From positions 59,173,120 to 59,237,119 of the forward strand of contig JAOANR010000004.1 in assembly GCA_030278955.1 (NCBI GenBank): a stretch of 64,000 nucleotides of DNA. Reading direction: 5' to 3'. A model generated the notes under the pieces. The model saw nothing but the letters and a program-made list of their open reading frames with translations. It was not told the DNA's origin and ran no database searches. How positions within the stretch are numbered: the first letter of the stretch is position 1; each line of letters opens with the position of its first letter. The position numbers and the translations under genes are program-made. Shown piece after piece: positions 12,526 through 23,786 of this stretch. Origin of the DNA: Hygrophila difformis (Eukaryota; Streptophyta; Magnoliopsida; Lamiales; Acanthaceae).

Positions 12526-12789
12526 GTACATTTATGTTTTTAATGAATGAATGCAGGATTTTCAAAGACGGGCTTAGTAGCATGTTGTGGGGGTGGCGGA
12601 CCTTACAACGTGAACAACGCGATAAGATGCGGTGATCCAGGATCGAACGTCTGTCTGGATCCAACGGCATCGACAAACTGGGATGGGTTCCATATGACGG
12701 AGGCAGCCTACCATGTAATCGCCAGGGGATTACTGCAGGGCACTTTCATGCACCCTCCCCTCTCTCATCCACCCCAAAACCCCTTTTAA

Positions 12790-13968
12790 TAATGTGATGT
12801 CGGCATTCCCTAGTTCTCAATTACTGCTTTATCTGCCGTGAAATGTTTTGTGTTGTTGGACATGAAGTTGTTTGCTGTCGTGATCAACTGTGATCGAGAA
12901 TTCACCATGCATGTACTATTATTAATTACGTACGTACTCTCATCAATCATTGTCGCCAATGCAATAATGTCACATTTGCTTTAATTTATTTGTTTTTATT
13001 TGGGGGGTGAAGTGTGTATGTTCGGATTTGTGTTGATAGCCGTGATTGAATGTATGAACACGCGGGATGCCCCATATATGATTCAAGACAGTCCATTGTT
13101 CATACCGTTTTTTGAAACAAAATCTAATGTGGAATGTTGAAAGTTAGGTTAAAAAAGAATGGCAAGATGTGACCTTCATCATTAATATGTACTCTCGGAT
13201 TTAATTTGTATGATGATGAAATTTCATGTGTGTGTGTGTGTGTATTGACATGTCGACTGCAGTGAAGTATATAGGAAGAGGGGGGCTATCATATTTTATT
13301 ATAGTTATATAATATGCTTTGTGTGTACAGGATGACTCTACCTACCTAGTTGTCTCTTTGCAATGATATGATGGGACCATTTCTTTGCGGCTTTGATTTG
13401 GATGGAAGTATTTACAAGTCAATTAATTTGAAAGGAATGACCATAAATTCAGTGTGCAATGTGCAGTGTGTTCACATTTCACTCATTCATGTGATTTCTT
13501 TTAGGCCCAACAATCTACCGTCGGCAACAGATAATCTCCTTCACTATATATCTTAGCTTGTAGACACTCTTCAAGGAAGGGATCCATAACTAACACTTAG
13601 TTTTAAAATTGCTCCACCTTCAATATCAGAAGTCGATCTTGGTTAAGAGTGAAGGAGAGAAGGAAATGTTAAACAAAATTAATATTGTTTTGTAGTATTT
13701 GATTATAAATGAAAATTTGCAAGGGAATCAAAGTTAAAACGCATTGATCAAAAAAATAACTAGATTAAAACGAGGAAAACTCGTTTGATGATCAACATTT
13801 GGTGAGGAAAAATTATGTAACTCCTCCCCCTATTTTCTCATTAATTTCGGCTAATATTTTTGCAATTAATATTTTTAATTTGTTATTTTGTTTAAAAGAA
13901 ATGACCGAATTTTGAAATTTATGGATTAATACTTCCCTAAATTTTATGGATTATTATAAGCACTTAAG
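12790..13968. other. Intergenic, downstream of the GDSL pseudogene
   Basis: AT-rich, with a short TG run near 13228. No coding sequence or delimited element recognised. Confidence 0.4.
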
Positions 13969-14183
13969 CAATTCGGTTACGGTACAACCTTTTTAAGAGC
14001 TTTAGGTGCAGACATCACAAAAAATGCATCTCGCATCACATAACACTTCTCTGAGCATCACATTTTTTGCATCACATAACACATGTCTCTCAACACACAA
14101 AATACACCATTTCATACATCACACAACACAACTCCCACATCACAGTGGCTGCATGTGCAGCCACCTGCACACTAACACATTCC
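13969..14183 (+). mobile_element. Element of an unnamed 9-bp-TSD family, copy 1
   Basis: Flanked by perfect 9-bp direct repeats GCACTTAAG (13960-13968 and 14184-14192). One end reads CAATTCGGTTACGGTACAAC, the other CCTGCACACTAACACATTCC. The interior is made of degenerate GCATCACATAACAC units. The copy at 28814-29038 is the same element in reverse orientation with its own 9-bp TSD. No coding capacity. Confidence 0.75.
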
Positions 14184-14192
14184 GCACTTAAG

Positions 14193-14550
14193 GTCAAGTG
14201 TTAATATTATTAGTTTTTGTTAATTTATTCTTTTGCAACAATCAAGGAAAGATGAATATCTTTAATTAATTCATATGCGATTCAAAATATTTTGTTATTT
14301 ACAATTTATTATGCCACATGATCTCCTTATTGAGCAAAACTTCTAAAATTTGGGGATGTAAAACGCATGTATTCATGTACACACTTAATCCAAAAATACA
14401 TAGCTCAATCTCTCAAACTTACATAGTTACATTTAAATTTACTGATACTACTTCTAGTTATATTAAAAAGACATTTAAGTGTTTGAATAAAATGACGGCA
14501 GTCCTCCATTCCTACCGAAAGAAAAATGAGAAAAAGAAAATGCATTTGAA
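14193..14550. other. Intergenic, 3' flank of the reductase-like gene
   Basis: AT-rich. It would contain the 3' untranslated region and polyadenylation site of the minus-strand gene ending at 14551. Nothing else seen. Confidence 0.4.
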
Positions 14551-16155
14551 TCAAGAATCCCAAATGGGGCCAAAGGCAGCTATTTCAGCAGCCCTACACG
14601 CATTCACCACGTCCCGGCTCCCCTCCGGATTGCTCGTCACGATCACCGCCTCCGCCCCGAACCTCCTTGCCGCCTCCACGCTCATCCCCGCCACATCCGG
14701 CCGCCCCCCAAGCACTGCCGTATCATGCACTATAACATTTCCCCTCTCCTGCCCACTCATCACCCACTCCTTTATCTCTTCTCCAAAATTCTCCTCCACT
14801 CCTTTCGTCACCCAAATCAGGCAAATCTCCGCCCTGCACGGCTGCAGAAGGAACGACAGGAACACACAAATACCCGACCCAGTCGCCACCAGCAGGACCC
14901 GGCTATACATATTTGTCAGGTACGGTAGCCCGGGAAACTGGACCCGACGGACCCACAAATGGGTCGGCGGGTTCGCCACCAGGGATCTCGTGAAATCCCC
15001 GACGGCGCCCGCCAGCATCATGTGCTCCGACTTGTTGTCGGAAATGATTCCGAATGCGTGCCATTCGGAGAACGGGGATGGACTGATCCGCCCGAGGATT
15101 CCAGGCCGAACCCCGCCGTCGAATTTGATTATTGATGCGTGCCCCGACGGAGAAGAGATTCTTACAGGGACCTTCCGGACACTAATCCAGGGCAATATGA
15201 TTAGAATAGTAATCCCAGTTGTGAACCAGAATTCCTGATTTTTCACCAATCCTGATTTTATATTCGTTTCCCGGTTGTAATAAACCGTGAGCGTTACAAA
15301 TACCCACAGCAGCGCCAGTGCAGCCCACCCGGCGAACCGGTGGGTCCGTTCGAAAACATTGTGGTGCAGGTGGCGGACGGCGGGGAATGCCGCCAGGGAA
15401 GAAACGCAAATCAGGGCAAGAATAGCGCAGGCGACAATGGTCATTGGTATAGGAACTTTGTCGCTGTCCTGGAAAGTGAGAATCAGGGAACCGACAAGCC
15501 AGGCAATGGATGAAACCCCACAGCCACTGTGGATTCCTCCTAGGGATTGGAGGAAAGCCGTCGCCATCGTTTTTATCCGGAGAGGAATCCAGGGCCACCC
15601 AAAGGCGTTGACAGCTAGCCAGAACACGATCCTGAGAAAAATTTCGTTTCTACACAGGACAGATACGAAAATGTTAGCAATAGAGAACAAGGTGGTGCGT
15701 CTCCGCGCGTAGGGGAATTTTCCGGCGGCCGTGAGAATCAGGCCTGCGAGGTTAGCCGCCAGGGCGATCAAAAACAGGCGTTTGTAAACGGTGAACAAAC
15801 CCTGGTCGAGAAGTATGACGGATAACCTGGTGGAAGGGGTAGACTGCTTCTGCTTGGTAGTATGTTGTTGTGCTAAATTTCCCTCCGGCTTATTCACGAA
15901 TTCACCACTTTCAACATCGGCAGCAACGCTTTCATCATCGTCGTTGTTGCCGAATTCCAGGTCGCAGAAATGGGAGCTGGATCTGCTGGCGGACCTTTCA
16001 ATGAAGTCCCCTGAGGGGACGATTCGGGAAAGGGCGCCACGTGGAAGCCAGGAGATGGTGCGTGCCGGAATGGTGCCGGGGTCGGAATAGGGTTTGGTTT
16101 CGAAAGTGACGCCCCGGCAGCTGGAAAACCTTGTGATATTTCCAAAATTTTGCAT
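14551..16155 (-). CDS. Ferric-reductase-like / FNR-fold integral membrane protein
   Basis: An intronless gene of 534 residues with its ATG at 16155. A polar N-terminus (1-110) is followed by about six hydrophobic segments (roughly 122-145, 155-168, 171-190, 212-228, 235-258, 275-292) and a further one at 308-325. Residues from about 330 look like a flavoprotein reductase module: EWHAFGI (365-371) resembles an HPF-type flavin motif and VLLVATGSGIC (420-430) a nucleotide-binding Gly loop. His209 and a His cluster at 262-272 sit where heme ligands lie in ferric reductase domains, but the spacing is not canonical. I recall close plant homologues being labelled adenylate-forming reductase-like in databases, although no adenylation domain is visible. 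Substrate and partner are unknown. Confidence 0.8.
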   Translation of the reverse strand: MQNFGNITRFSSCRGVTFETKPYSDPGTIPARTISWLPRGALSRIVPSGDFIERSASRSSSHFCDLEFGNNDDDESVAADVESGEFVNKPEGNLAQQHTTKQKQSTPSTRLSVILLDQGLFTVYKRLFLIALAANLAGLILTAAGKFPYARRRTTLFSIANIFVSVLCRNEIFLRIVFWLAVNAFGWPWIPLRIKTMATAFLQSLGGIHSGCGVSSIAWLVGSLILTFQDSDKVPIPMTIVACAILALICVSSLAAFPAVRHLHHNVFERTHRFAGWAALALLWVFVTLTVYYNRETNIKSGLVKNQEFWFTTGITILIILPWISVRKVPVRISSPSGHASIIKFDGGVRPGILGRISPSPFSEWHAFGIISDNKSEHMMLAGAVGDFTRSLVANPPTHLWVRRVQFPGLPYLTNMYSRVLLVATGSGICVFLSFLLQPCRAEICLIWVTKGVEENFGEEIKEWVMSGQERGNVIVHDTAVLGGRPDVAGMSVEAARRFGAEAVIVTSNPEGSRDVVNACRAAEIAAFGPIWDS

Positions 16156-16213
16156 TTTTTCTTATGATGTGAGATGATTACTTGGAATGGTGGAATGATT
16201 GAAATGGATAGTG

Positions 16214-16223
16214 TATTTATATA
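16214..16223 (-). promoter_or_regulatory. TATA box of the reductase-like gene
   Basis: Minus strand TATATAAATA, about 60 bp upstream of the ATG at 16155, predicting a short untranslated leader. Confidence 0.6.
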
Positions 16224-16306
16224 GCAAGGAGGGTGGGAGGTGTGAACTTATGATATTAATATTTTATACTATTTGGATGAGAAGTAGATATAGTTTTTAA
16301 TTAATT

Positions 16307-17186
16307 ACTACCCGTTCTTTTTTAAATGCACGTTTTGACCTTTGTCACTGTCTATTAAGTAGTTTTAACTCGACTTTTTAATACAATTATATAAAATAAA
16401 ATATAGTCAAGAGGAATCTTGTTAGATTCATTTAATCTAGGGGTGATTAACGAGTAGTGCTACTCGTACTCGACTCGGGACTCGGCTCGAAAAAAATTCG
16501 ACTCGTACGCGACTATCGCTACTCGACTCCTGCTCGAACTCGACTCGAGTATTTGAGCTCGACTGAGCTCGACTCGACTCGATAACACCATTAACACACA
16601 TTTTAATTAATCTTCGTTTCGTACTTTCCTCACACTTCACTTTATTTTCTATTAGAAAAAATATATCACTTATTTAAAATGTCTAAAGAAGGAAACATAG
16701 TCATTCTAAAAAATTTAAAAATATTTTTAGAGAATTTTAGTTCTATCTTTAGTTGTACGATAATCAACACAGTATTCAAATATCAAATTAAATTGTGTCT
16801 TTTAGGTTATGGTTAAAAATTCAAAATCAAATGTTAAGAAAAATAAAATAAATTCATACTTAAGCTATAAATTCAAGCTCGAGCTTAGCAAAAAAAGAAC
16901 ACGCCAACTATTCGAACTTAAACTCAAACTCAATGATACTCGAGCCCGAACTCGACTTGATGATACTCGAGCTCGAGCTCGAACTCGAATATATGTTGTC
17001 AAGCTCAAGTACCATGATACTCGAGCTCGACTCGACTCGATATCATCCCTAATTTAATCACATAGATTTATAATATCAATTTTTCATAATTTTTACTTGT
17101 ATGGAATTTGAGTTATTACGGATTAAAAATATGCATTGGATAGCGTGAAATATGGGTTCGTAACACTTATTTAGAAACGGGAAGTA
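16307..17186. mobile_element. Stowaway MITE split by a hAT element
   Basis: Left half 16307-16437 starts CTACCCGTTC; right half 17060-17186 ends GAACGGG-like (GAAACGGGAAG), and both belong to the main Stowaway family (TATAGTCAAGAGGAATCTTG in the left half). A 614-bp hAT element sits between them. Confidence 0.75.
16438..17051. mobile_element. Non-autonomous hAT element with CTCGA-rich arms
   Basis: Ends TAGGGGTGAT and ATCATCCCTA, flanked by perfect 8-bp TSDs ATTTAATC (16430-16437 and 17052-17059), which is diagnostic of hAT. Both arms are dense in ACTCGA and GAGCTCGA motifs and could fold into long hairpins. No coding capacity seen. Confidence 0.85.
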
Positions 17187-17189
17187 TTA

Positions 17190-18830
17190 ATCATTGCTTT
17201 TATATTCTGTTTTTCATACGAAAATTTGACCTCTCAAGCGTTTCTTTTATATTATTGCATCATGCATGTATTAATTTTTGGCATATATATATATATATAT
17301 GTATATAGAATGTGAACCATTTAATAAAGTGGCGGACAATAATAAAAATGGAGAAGATATTTAATTTTAAACATATTTTAATTAATGTTTTAAAAAGACA
17401 AATTAATTTAATTTTTGTTTTAAACATATATATTTAATCAATAAAATCCTAGCGATTGGCTAGGATGCGTGGTCAATGTTCTTTTCTGTACTATTAACAT
17501 AATATTCAATTGAAACCAACGTACACAATTGATTACAAGTGATTTTTGTGTCCACCAAACGTGTTAGGACTTAGGAATGAAGGGAAATTGATTGATTCCA
17601 GTGGAAGCACAACATGATGCAATTCCATTTCAAATCGTTGGTTTTATTTTCCACCAAATCAGTTAATTAGATACGTTTATAAAAGGCTAAATTTTTTAAT
17701 TTCATTCAAACGTTATTGATCGACAGCAGAAAATTTCTAGATCTTTTAGAAATTACTGTGACGTAGTAGTAGTAATAACAATTTGTAAAAAAATGATAGT
17801 TTTCTGATTGTACGTTAAAGGTGAAGGGTGCAGCGTTAAGTCAATGGTCAATAAATTATGCATGTACGTCATAAATAGTTTTTATGACGTGGGCGTCTCC
17901 AACTATGAGTTATAAAGACGATCGGTGGAATGTCTGTAGGCTGTAGCCAATCTGTAGACTGTAATAAGATGGCCAGAATTAAAAGTGCAAGAATGCTCCG
18001 CGTGTTTCTTACAAGGCATGCCCATAGTCCATTCTCCTGTCCTTCCGCCACGTATTAATCGTAGCATTCTTCGTCCCGACCCCTCACTTCCGCCATTCTG
18101 CTATGTTTTAGCTCTTCTATATATATATTGTGGTTCTAAATAGGTGCCAGCAAAGTGTGAGGGAGTTTAAGCTATACATATTATAAAGAGAAGAGATAAG
18201 GAGTTAGGTGATAATCGAACCCATCCCATAGTTGGAAGATAGAAAATATAACAATTTTGGTCAAATCTCATTCCCTCCCTATTCTAGTTTTGGATTAATA
18301 TCAAAACAAAAAATCAATAGCCAAGGTATATGGACGAGGATTAATTGGCTCATTTATTAACTTCCATGACTTATACTTTTATAATTATTGGGGTTAGATT
18401 ATTCACACTGCCTTATAGTATCCTCTTATTTTATTTTTCTTTTTTTGTAAGGTATATAATATGAACTCCTAAACCCTGAACACTTAGATTAAGTGCAAGT
18501 CCCTCAACCATATATATGAAGTATATATATTTAAAATGGATGTAATGTTACATCATTAAATTAATGACAAATGTGACATAACTCAATTTAAGTGAGAAAT
18601 TTTTTATACTCCATTGATTGCAAATATATCAACTAGTACACTGTAAAATTATTAAAAATCAAGATATGATGATCGAATATATTGAATCCCCTTGCATTTG
18701 AAGTTTTGAATGTGGCGCTGACTATTTTCAGGTCCCACAATTTTGACTGGTCAACGGTCAGACAATTATTTCTTATCAGATTTTGCCTCTCAGTTTACTT
18801 CTATACAGTAGGGAAAGAAAATACTACCTC
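17190..18830. other. AT-rich intergenic DNA
   Basis: About 1.6 kb with short AT microsatellite tracts (near 17283). No gene-like frame and no delimited element recognised. Confidence 0.4.
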
Positions 18831-19080
18831 GTCTCATTATAATCGCTACGGACCCACCTGACACGTATATCGATATACATTTTTAACGGTTAATAACTTA
18901 AATTGTGTATAATAAAAAATTATAAAAATTTGATATTCTAAAACTACAATATTAGACGAATCTAACAAGATCTCACTTGACTATATTTTTTCTTACATAA
19001 CTATGATAAAAATACGAATCAAACTTAAACAATGAATAGTGCTAAAAAGTCAAACATGACAATCTAAATGAGACGGAGGA
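18831..19080. mobile_element. Stowaway MITE
   Basis: Ends ACTACCTCGTCTCATT and AATGAGACGGAGGAAT. The interior has AGACGAATCTAACAAGATCT, the family hallmark. Confidence 0.75.
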
Positions 19081-19081
19081 A

Positions 19082-19693
19082 TTAATTTGTTGAAAGATAC
19101 TAGTACTCCAAGAAGTATAAAATTAATCTTGATGACTAAATTCAATAGTCTTACTTATATTTGAAAGTCAAATTTTAATAGGAAACGATTCAAAGATCTC
19201 CAAGAAGAAAATTCGGTGAAGATGGAATGCTAAACAGAAGAATATAATTGTAATACTAAAATAACTAATTGACTAATGCTCGTTTGTACATGCAGTATAT
19301 AATTATATACCCGTACTAGACGAAAATTTCACAAAAATTCCCCGAAAATAGAATCCTGAATAGAAATTATATACACTCTTTATATAATTCATTTGAAAAT
19401 GATAATTTTTATAATCAAACCAACCAATTCAATCAGAAATTAATTGACTAAAAATAGTTTCCAAATGGCTCAAGATTTGGCATTTCTCTCAACAGGACAG
19501 CATGATTTCAACTCAACAAAGGTGAGCATCGTTATGCATGCGGGAACCATAAGGACAAATTCAACAGTTCTAAGAAACTATGCATCCACAAAAAGGCCAG
19601 ATTCAACAATTCTAAGAAACAATCCACGTGGGCAGATAGATATACTTACCTATCCCTTCCTATTAAATCACTCCTGTAATTGTTATTTCCAAA
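19082..19693. other. Intergenic, no convincing gene
   Basis: A plus-strand frame from 19444 (92 codons) runs into the hAT MITE downstream and contains a short imprecise duplication (CAACAGTTCTAAGAAAC / CAACAATTCTAAGAAAC). I do not consider it a supported gene. Confidence 0.4.
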
Positions 19694-19701
19694 TCTGTTA
19701 T

Positions 19702-19964
19702 CAGGGGCGGATGCATGTGTAACATAGTGGTGATATGGTACACCACATAAATGGATTAAACTGCTATTTTAAAATAGATTTTTTTTTATATAACTAAATT
19801 AGGCTTAGTGACACCACTTAATTTTTATGGTGACACTACAATCTTCAATCCAACCAAGCTTTCTCAATATTTTTGTGTTATGAAGTAACTATTATCCCTA
19901 ATTTTAATATAGCTTTCACTATTTTTTAGAGCACCACTTAAAAAAATTTCTGGATCCGCCACTG
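19702..19964. mobile_element. hAT MITE
   Basis: Left end CAGGGGCGGATGCA and right end TGGATCCGCCACTG, flanked by perfect 8-bp TSDs TCTGTTAT (19694-19701 and 19965-19972). 263 bp, AT-rich interior, non-coding. Confidence 0.85.
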
Positions 19965-19972
19965 TCTGTTAT

Positions 19973-20881
19973 TCGATCGGGGGTATTAAGGTATAAATGA
20001 AGAGTGGTGTGGAATTTTGCTCACACTCTAAAGTGTAAAGTCCGATGCCTGATGGGTGATGGTCTGGCACTGTGGGCAAGGGTGAATCACAGTTTGGGAT
20101 AGAATTTGTGAACTACTATAGAATATAATTTTGAAGGGTTGAGGGGATTGATTGACGTATGGGTTGGGTTGGTTGTCAAGACAAATATTGGGCAATTATA
20201 TGGAGCCCATATATATAACATAAAATTAAAATGAATTGAAGCTTTCAAGGACCACTTCTATTACCCAGATGCATGATTCCATACATTGATGCATATAGCA
20301 TTCAATTTCTTCTCTAATTATTGTAGAAAATATATTGGATTATCTAATTACACCATTTAATTCCTCATAAAAATTGTCTCATTTTGCCCCTTATTCCACT
20401 CATGACTCATGAACCAACTTTAGTTCCCTCACAATAATTTTTCTTTTGCCCCACTGATTATTACTTCCTCGTTTGGTAACGTTGTTGCTTTCCATTTTCG
20501 CTTCGAATTATTTTTCAACAAATATGAATACAAACAGTCTTTAGTAAAATTATTTCCAAACATCCACACTATCGCCTGGGGATATTCGATATAAGTCCAA
20601 AAAAAAAAATATATTTCTGAACAAATATCTTGCTTTAAAAACACACACAAAGAGTGTTGATTATGTTTCATTGTATTTTTTTGTGTTTTTGTACATAGTA
20701 ATACTTTTATTTTGAATTTTTCTAGTTTGGTAATCATACATATGTGGATTACAAGCTCACGAAAATATATATTTGTATATAATATAATATATAAATGAAT
20801 CATACAAAATAAAAAGACACAAACTGCGGTTAAATATGACATCTTTTTTTTTTATGCTTTTTATTCGAAAAACTACGACAG
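19973..20881. other. Intergenic, nothing recognised
   Basis: AT-rich. A minus-strand open frame at 20429-20842 is Lys/Ile/Phe-rich without any family resemblance, and I reject it. Confidence 0.4.
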
Positions 20882-20890
20882 TTATTTTTG

Positions 20891-21529
20891 GGAGAAATTA
20901 GGGTGCGACTAAGGGATATGACATGATGTACTGCGGCGTTTCCCAACCGTTGATTAACTTTTTAAATCAACGGTTGAGATGAACTGGAAGGGTAAAAAAG
21001 TAATTATGTCACATTACTCCAAAATATATTTTAATACATTTCGGCGACAAGGTATGTACTTTTCAGCGATTTGTTGATTAATATATTATTTTCAGCGACA
21101 TGCATATTGTTTTCAGCGCGCCTTCAATTCCGTGTATTTTCAGCGACGGAGTATAGTATATTTCAGTGATGCACTATAGAATATTTTAGCGACAATCTAT
21201 AATATTTTTCAGCGACTTGATATTGTGCATTTCAGCGACTTCGTAAAAGCTGAAACCCTAATTCTTTGGTTTAATATATTTCAGCGACGAGCTAAGTGTA
21301 TTTGAGCGATGAGCTGTGTGTATTTCAGCGACAAGCTCTGTGCATTTCAGCGACATACATAGTGTTCTTCTGCGATGACCTTATGTGTATTTTTCAGCAA
21401 CTTGACATTAAAATTTTTTTTGGATAATTTTACCCTTTTATATTTTGGACCGTTGAATCTTAAACGAACGGTTGGGATTGGCGCCGTGATGTGCTGCGGG
21501 TTTTGGTGATTGCACCGTAACCAATCCCG
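20891..21529. mobile_element. Element with a TTTCAGCGAC repeat interior and 9-bp TSD
   Basis: Flanks TTATTTTTG (20882-20890) and TTATTTTTT (21530-21538) match at eight of nine positions. Inverted subterminal blocks carry CCCAACCGTT near both ends and GAAGGGTAAAA / TTTTACCCTTTT further in. The right end, read on the minus strand, has GGTTACGGTGCAATC, close to the GGTTACGGTACAACC end of the elements at 13969 and 28814. Between the blocks about 14 imperfect units share the core TTTCAGCGAC, spaced roughly 20-40 bp. No coding capacity. Confidence 0.65.
21060..21400 (+). repeat. Degenerate tandem array, core TTTCAGCGAC
   Basis: Cores are seen from about 21037 to 21400, for example TTTTCAGCGA, TATTTCAGCGAC and GCATTTCAGCGAC, with variable spacers. 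This is the interior of the element above. Confidence 0.75.
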
Positions 21530-21538
21530 TTATTTTTT

Positions 21539-23190
21539 GTTGTTTTATAAATAAATTTAATTGATTATTGGGCATTCCTTAATTTGTAAGAATAATTTCA
21601 ATTTTTTATAATACTCTTTTATTATTACTACTAGAGGTATTATTTTATTCTTAGTAATTTACAATTTTGTTACTATCACCCAAACCAACAAAAAGAAAGT
21701 TACAATGAAAAGGGCAAGACAGCAGGAAAATCCTGCTGGGGTTCACATATCAACTTCTCCCCAAATTCTTTTCTGAATTTTCACTGCAGACCAAAATTTT
21801 AAAAAGGGCTGACGATTGATGCCAATTTCCCCTAATATTGATTGGTACTAACATAACTGCAGTATTAAAATTTTTTGGTTAAACAACTGCAGTATTAAAA
21901 TTGATCACACAGGTAACGCAAAAAAATTGATCACACATATACCAAACACAGTTGGTCTGAATGATATGAAAGTTTAAATAAATATCTCGTATTAGAGTAT
22001 TTGTATATGTAAAATTCTACTTTTGAGGAGGTAAGCTTTCAATAACCACCGTCCATCCAATTCTCGAGTGATTAGTATTGAGTCGAATAGAACTAGAATA
22101 CCTGTTATTCATATTAAAATAAAAATTAAAAAAAAAAATCATAACACATATGGGACAAAATGACACGCGTGCCCGTTTTGTGTAGTCAACGAAAACGACA
22201 AACAATAATCTGAGAAGAAAAAGGAAGGTGCAGGTTCGGCTATTGGTCGCATTCCTTTTGCCCTATATTCTTCTCCTGATTGTGATTTCTCATCCAAAAG
22301 TAATTTCTTCCTCCTAAATCTTTCCCCGCATATAAATAACATTTTTGTCACATTTATTTTTTCATTTGAAAATTTGGTGGTAGTATAATATTAATTGAAT
22401 TTCAATGCCAATTATTTCATTTTATTCGTTGTATGGCCTTTTCATGTCCAAGTCGAGTACCTAAAATAGGTGCCCAACAATAATAATAATTCAATTATTC
22501 CAACATTCATAATAATGCAAGTATTTATTGATCCAAGGAAAAATAGAAACACAGTTTCCAACTCGTTCTACTACACCATTTTACTTTAAAAATCAAAAAA
22601 AAAAAAAACTAAGTAATTAAAAGAAATGGTTTCAGCGACTCATTTAATTAATCATTGATTCACTAACAAAGAATCTTCTCTCCGATTTTTCTTTTTCCCC
22701 TTTTTTGAAATTTGTATATGAATTCTTTGTGAAGCTTTAATAATTTATTAGCATTGGCTTTTCCACTCTCTTTAATAATTTATTTCGTACTATATATGGG
22801 TTATGATTGATTAATCCCCAAAAGAATGCCAATCTCTTCCCCCCAAAACAAAAAAAAAGAAAACAAAAACAAAAATCTATATACACAGAAGTATATATTT
22901 ATCGTAACAAAAAAACTTTAATATACAAATTAAAACTATTATCCCCAATTACTAACTCCTAATGTTGCTATTGAGGAATGTACCAATATCACCAATAATA
23001 TATTTCAAAATTCTCTTATCCCACTTATAAATTGTGTGTTAATACAGGTAACGTAGATGGATGAAAATCTTTTTAAAAAAAATGCCGGTAAGTGGGAATG
23101 TGAAAAATTCCATTTATACTCTTTTCACACTCTATCCATCCACTTCCACACCCTTTTCATATTCGATATCATCTCATTCAAACTAAATAA
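21539..23190. other. AT-rich intergenic DNA
   Basis: About 1.65 kb with several A/T runs. Two overlapping minus-strand frames at 22017-22351 lack any recognisable domain. No gene called. Confidence 0.4.
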
Positions 23191-23192
23191 TG

Positions 23193-23306
23193 TATTACTT
23201 CCTTTGTCTCATTATAAATCTCCTATTTATTATTTTTAGATATCTCATTATAAATGTTTTTTTTTCTATAAATAGAAATCATTTTTGAGGTGGGACGGAG
23301 GAGTAT
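23193..23306. mobile_element. Short Stowaway-like MITE
   Basis: Left ACTTCCTTTGTCTCATTATA and right GGGACGGAGGAGTA. Only about 114 bp, probably an internally deleted derivative. Confidence 0.55.
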
Positions 23307-23786
23307 AAATAAGATTTCCTCATAACCAAAACAAAAAAAAAAAAAAAAGAATTATACTACTGTATACTGGAATGTCTGAATGTCTGATTATGGTCTTTGA
23401 CAAAATAATTATGAGCAATCCCAAGATTTTGCGAAGTGAGTGTCGCGTGTCATGCAAGCCACGTAAGCGGAGTACTTAAGAGAAGATATTTGTCTTGTCT
23501 GCCACGTGGAAACGTTTAAGGGCGTGTCCCCTGTAAATTAGAAAAGTCATTAAAGTGCTAAGTGGTGGTCTTGATTTTCACTTTATGAATCCAGTCAACT
23601 TTAATTTCAAGTATTTTTACCCTCCCAAAATACAGAATGACAAAAATTTTGTTAAATAAAATTAGTTTTAATATAAATAAATTTACTTATTAAACTTAAA
23701 TTACGTGTTCTTGTTAACACATAATCTGTCTTCATTTTAGAATAGGAGTCGTTTCACAAATAAAAACTATTTTATACTACTATAGT
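23307..23786. other. Intergenic, nothing recognised
   Basis: AT-rich, with no gene or bounded element seen. Confidence 0.4.

Larger units (their letters stand above)
9661..12789 (+). pseudogene. GDSL-type esterase/lipase gene lacking most of exon 1
   Basis: GDSL esterases are secreted serine hydrolases of the SGNH fold. Only the end of exon 1 remains (about 9661-9719, reading HRPTGRFADGRLIIDFI). Exon 2 is 9828-10046 (GVNFAVAGATAL), exon 3 10124-10272 (block III GEIGGNDYNFPF with the oxyanion Gly and Asn), exon 4 11935-12208 (VVVPGNLPIGC) and exon 5 12557-12789 (NWDGFHMTEAAY with the catalytic Asp and His). All four later exons keep frame and splice sites. What is missing is the signal peptide and the GDSL block with the nucleophilic serine: a TAG lies in frame immediately upstream of the remnant, and nothing back to 8.4 kb resembles the missing part. 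Intron 3 (1.7 kb) holds a SINE and two Stowaway MITEs. Non-functional as read, though the clean frames suggest recent loss. Confidence 0.85.

Noticed and set aside
14318..15238. A 306-codon plus-strand open frame.
   Set aside because: It is antisense to the ferric-reductase-like gene and has no family resemblance; an effect of GC-rich coding sequence.
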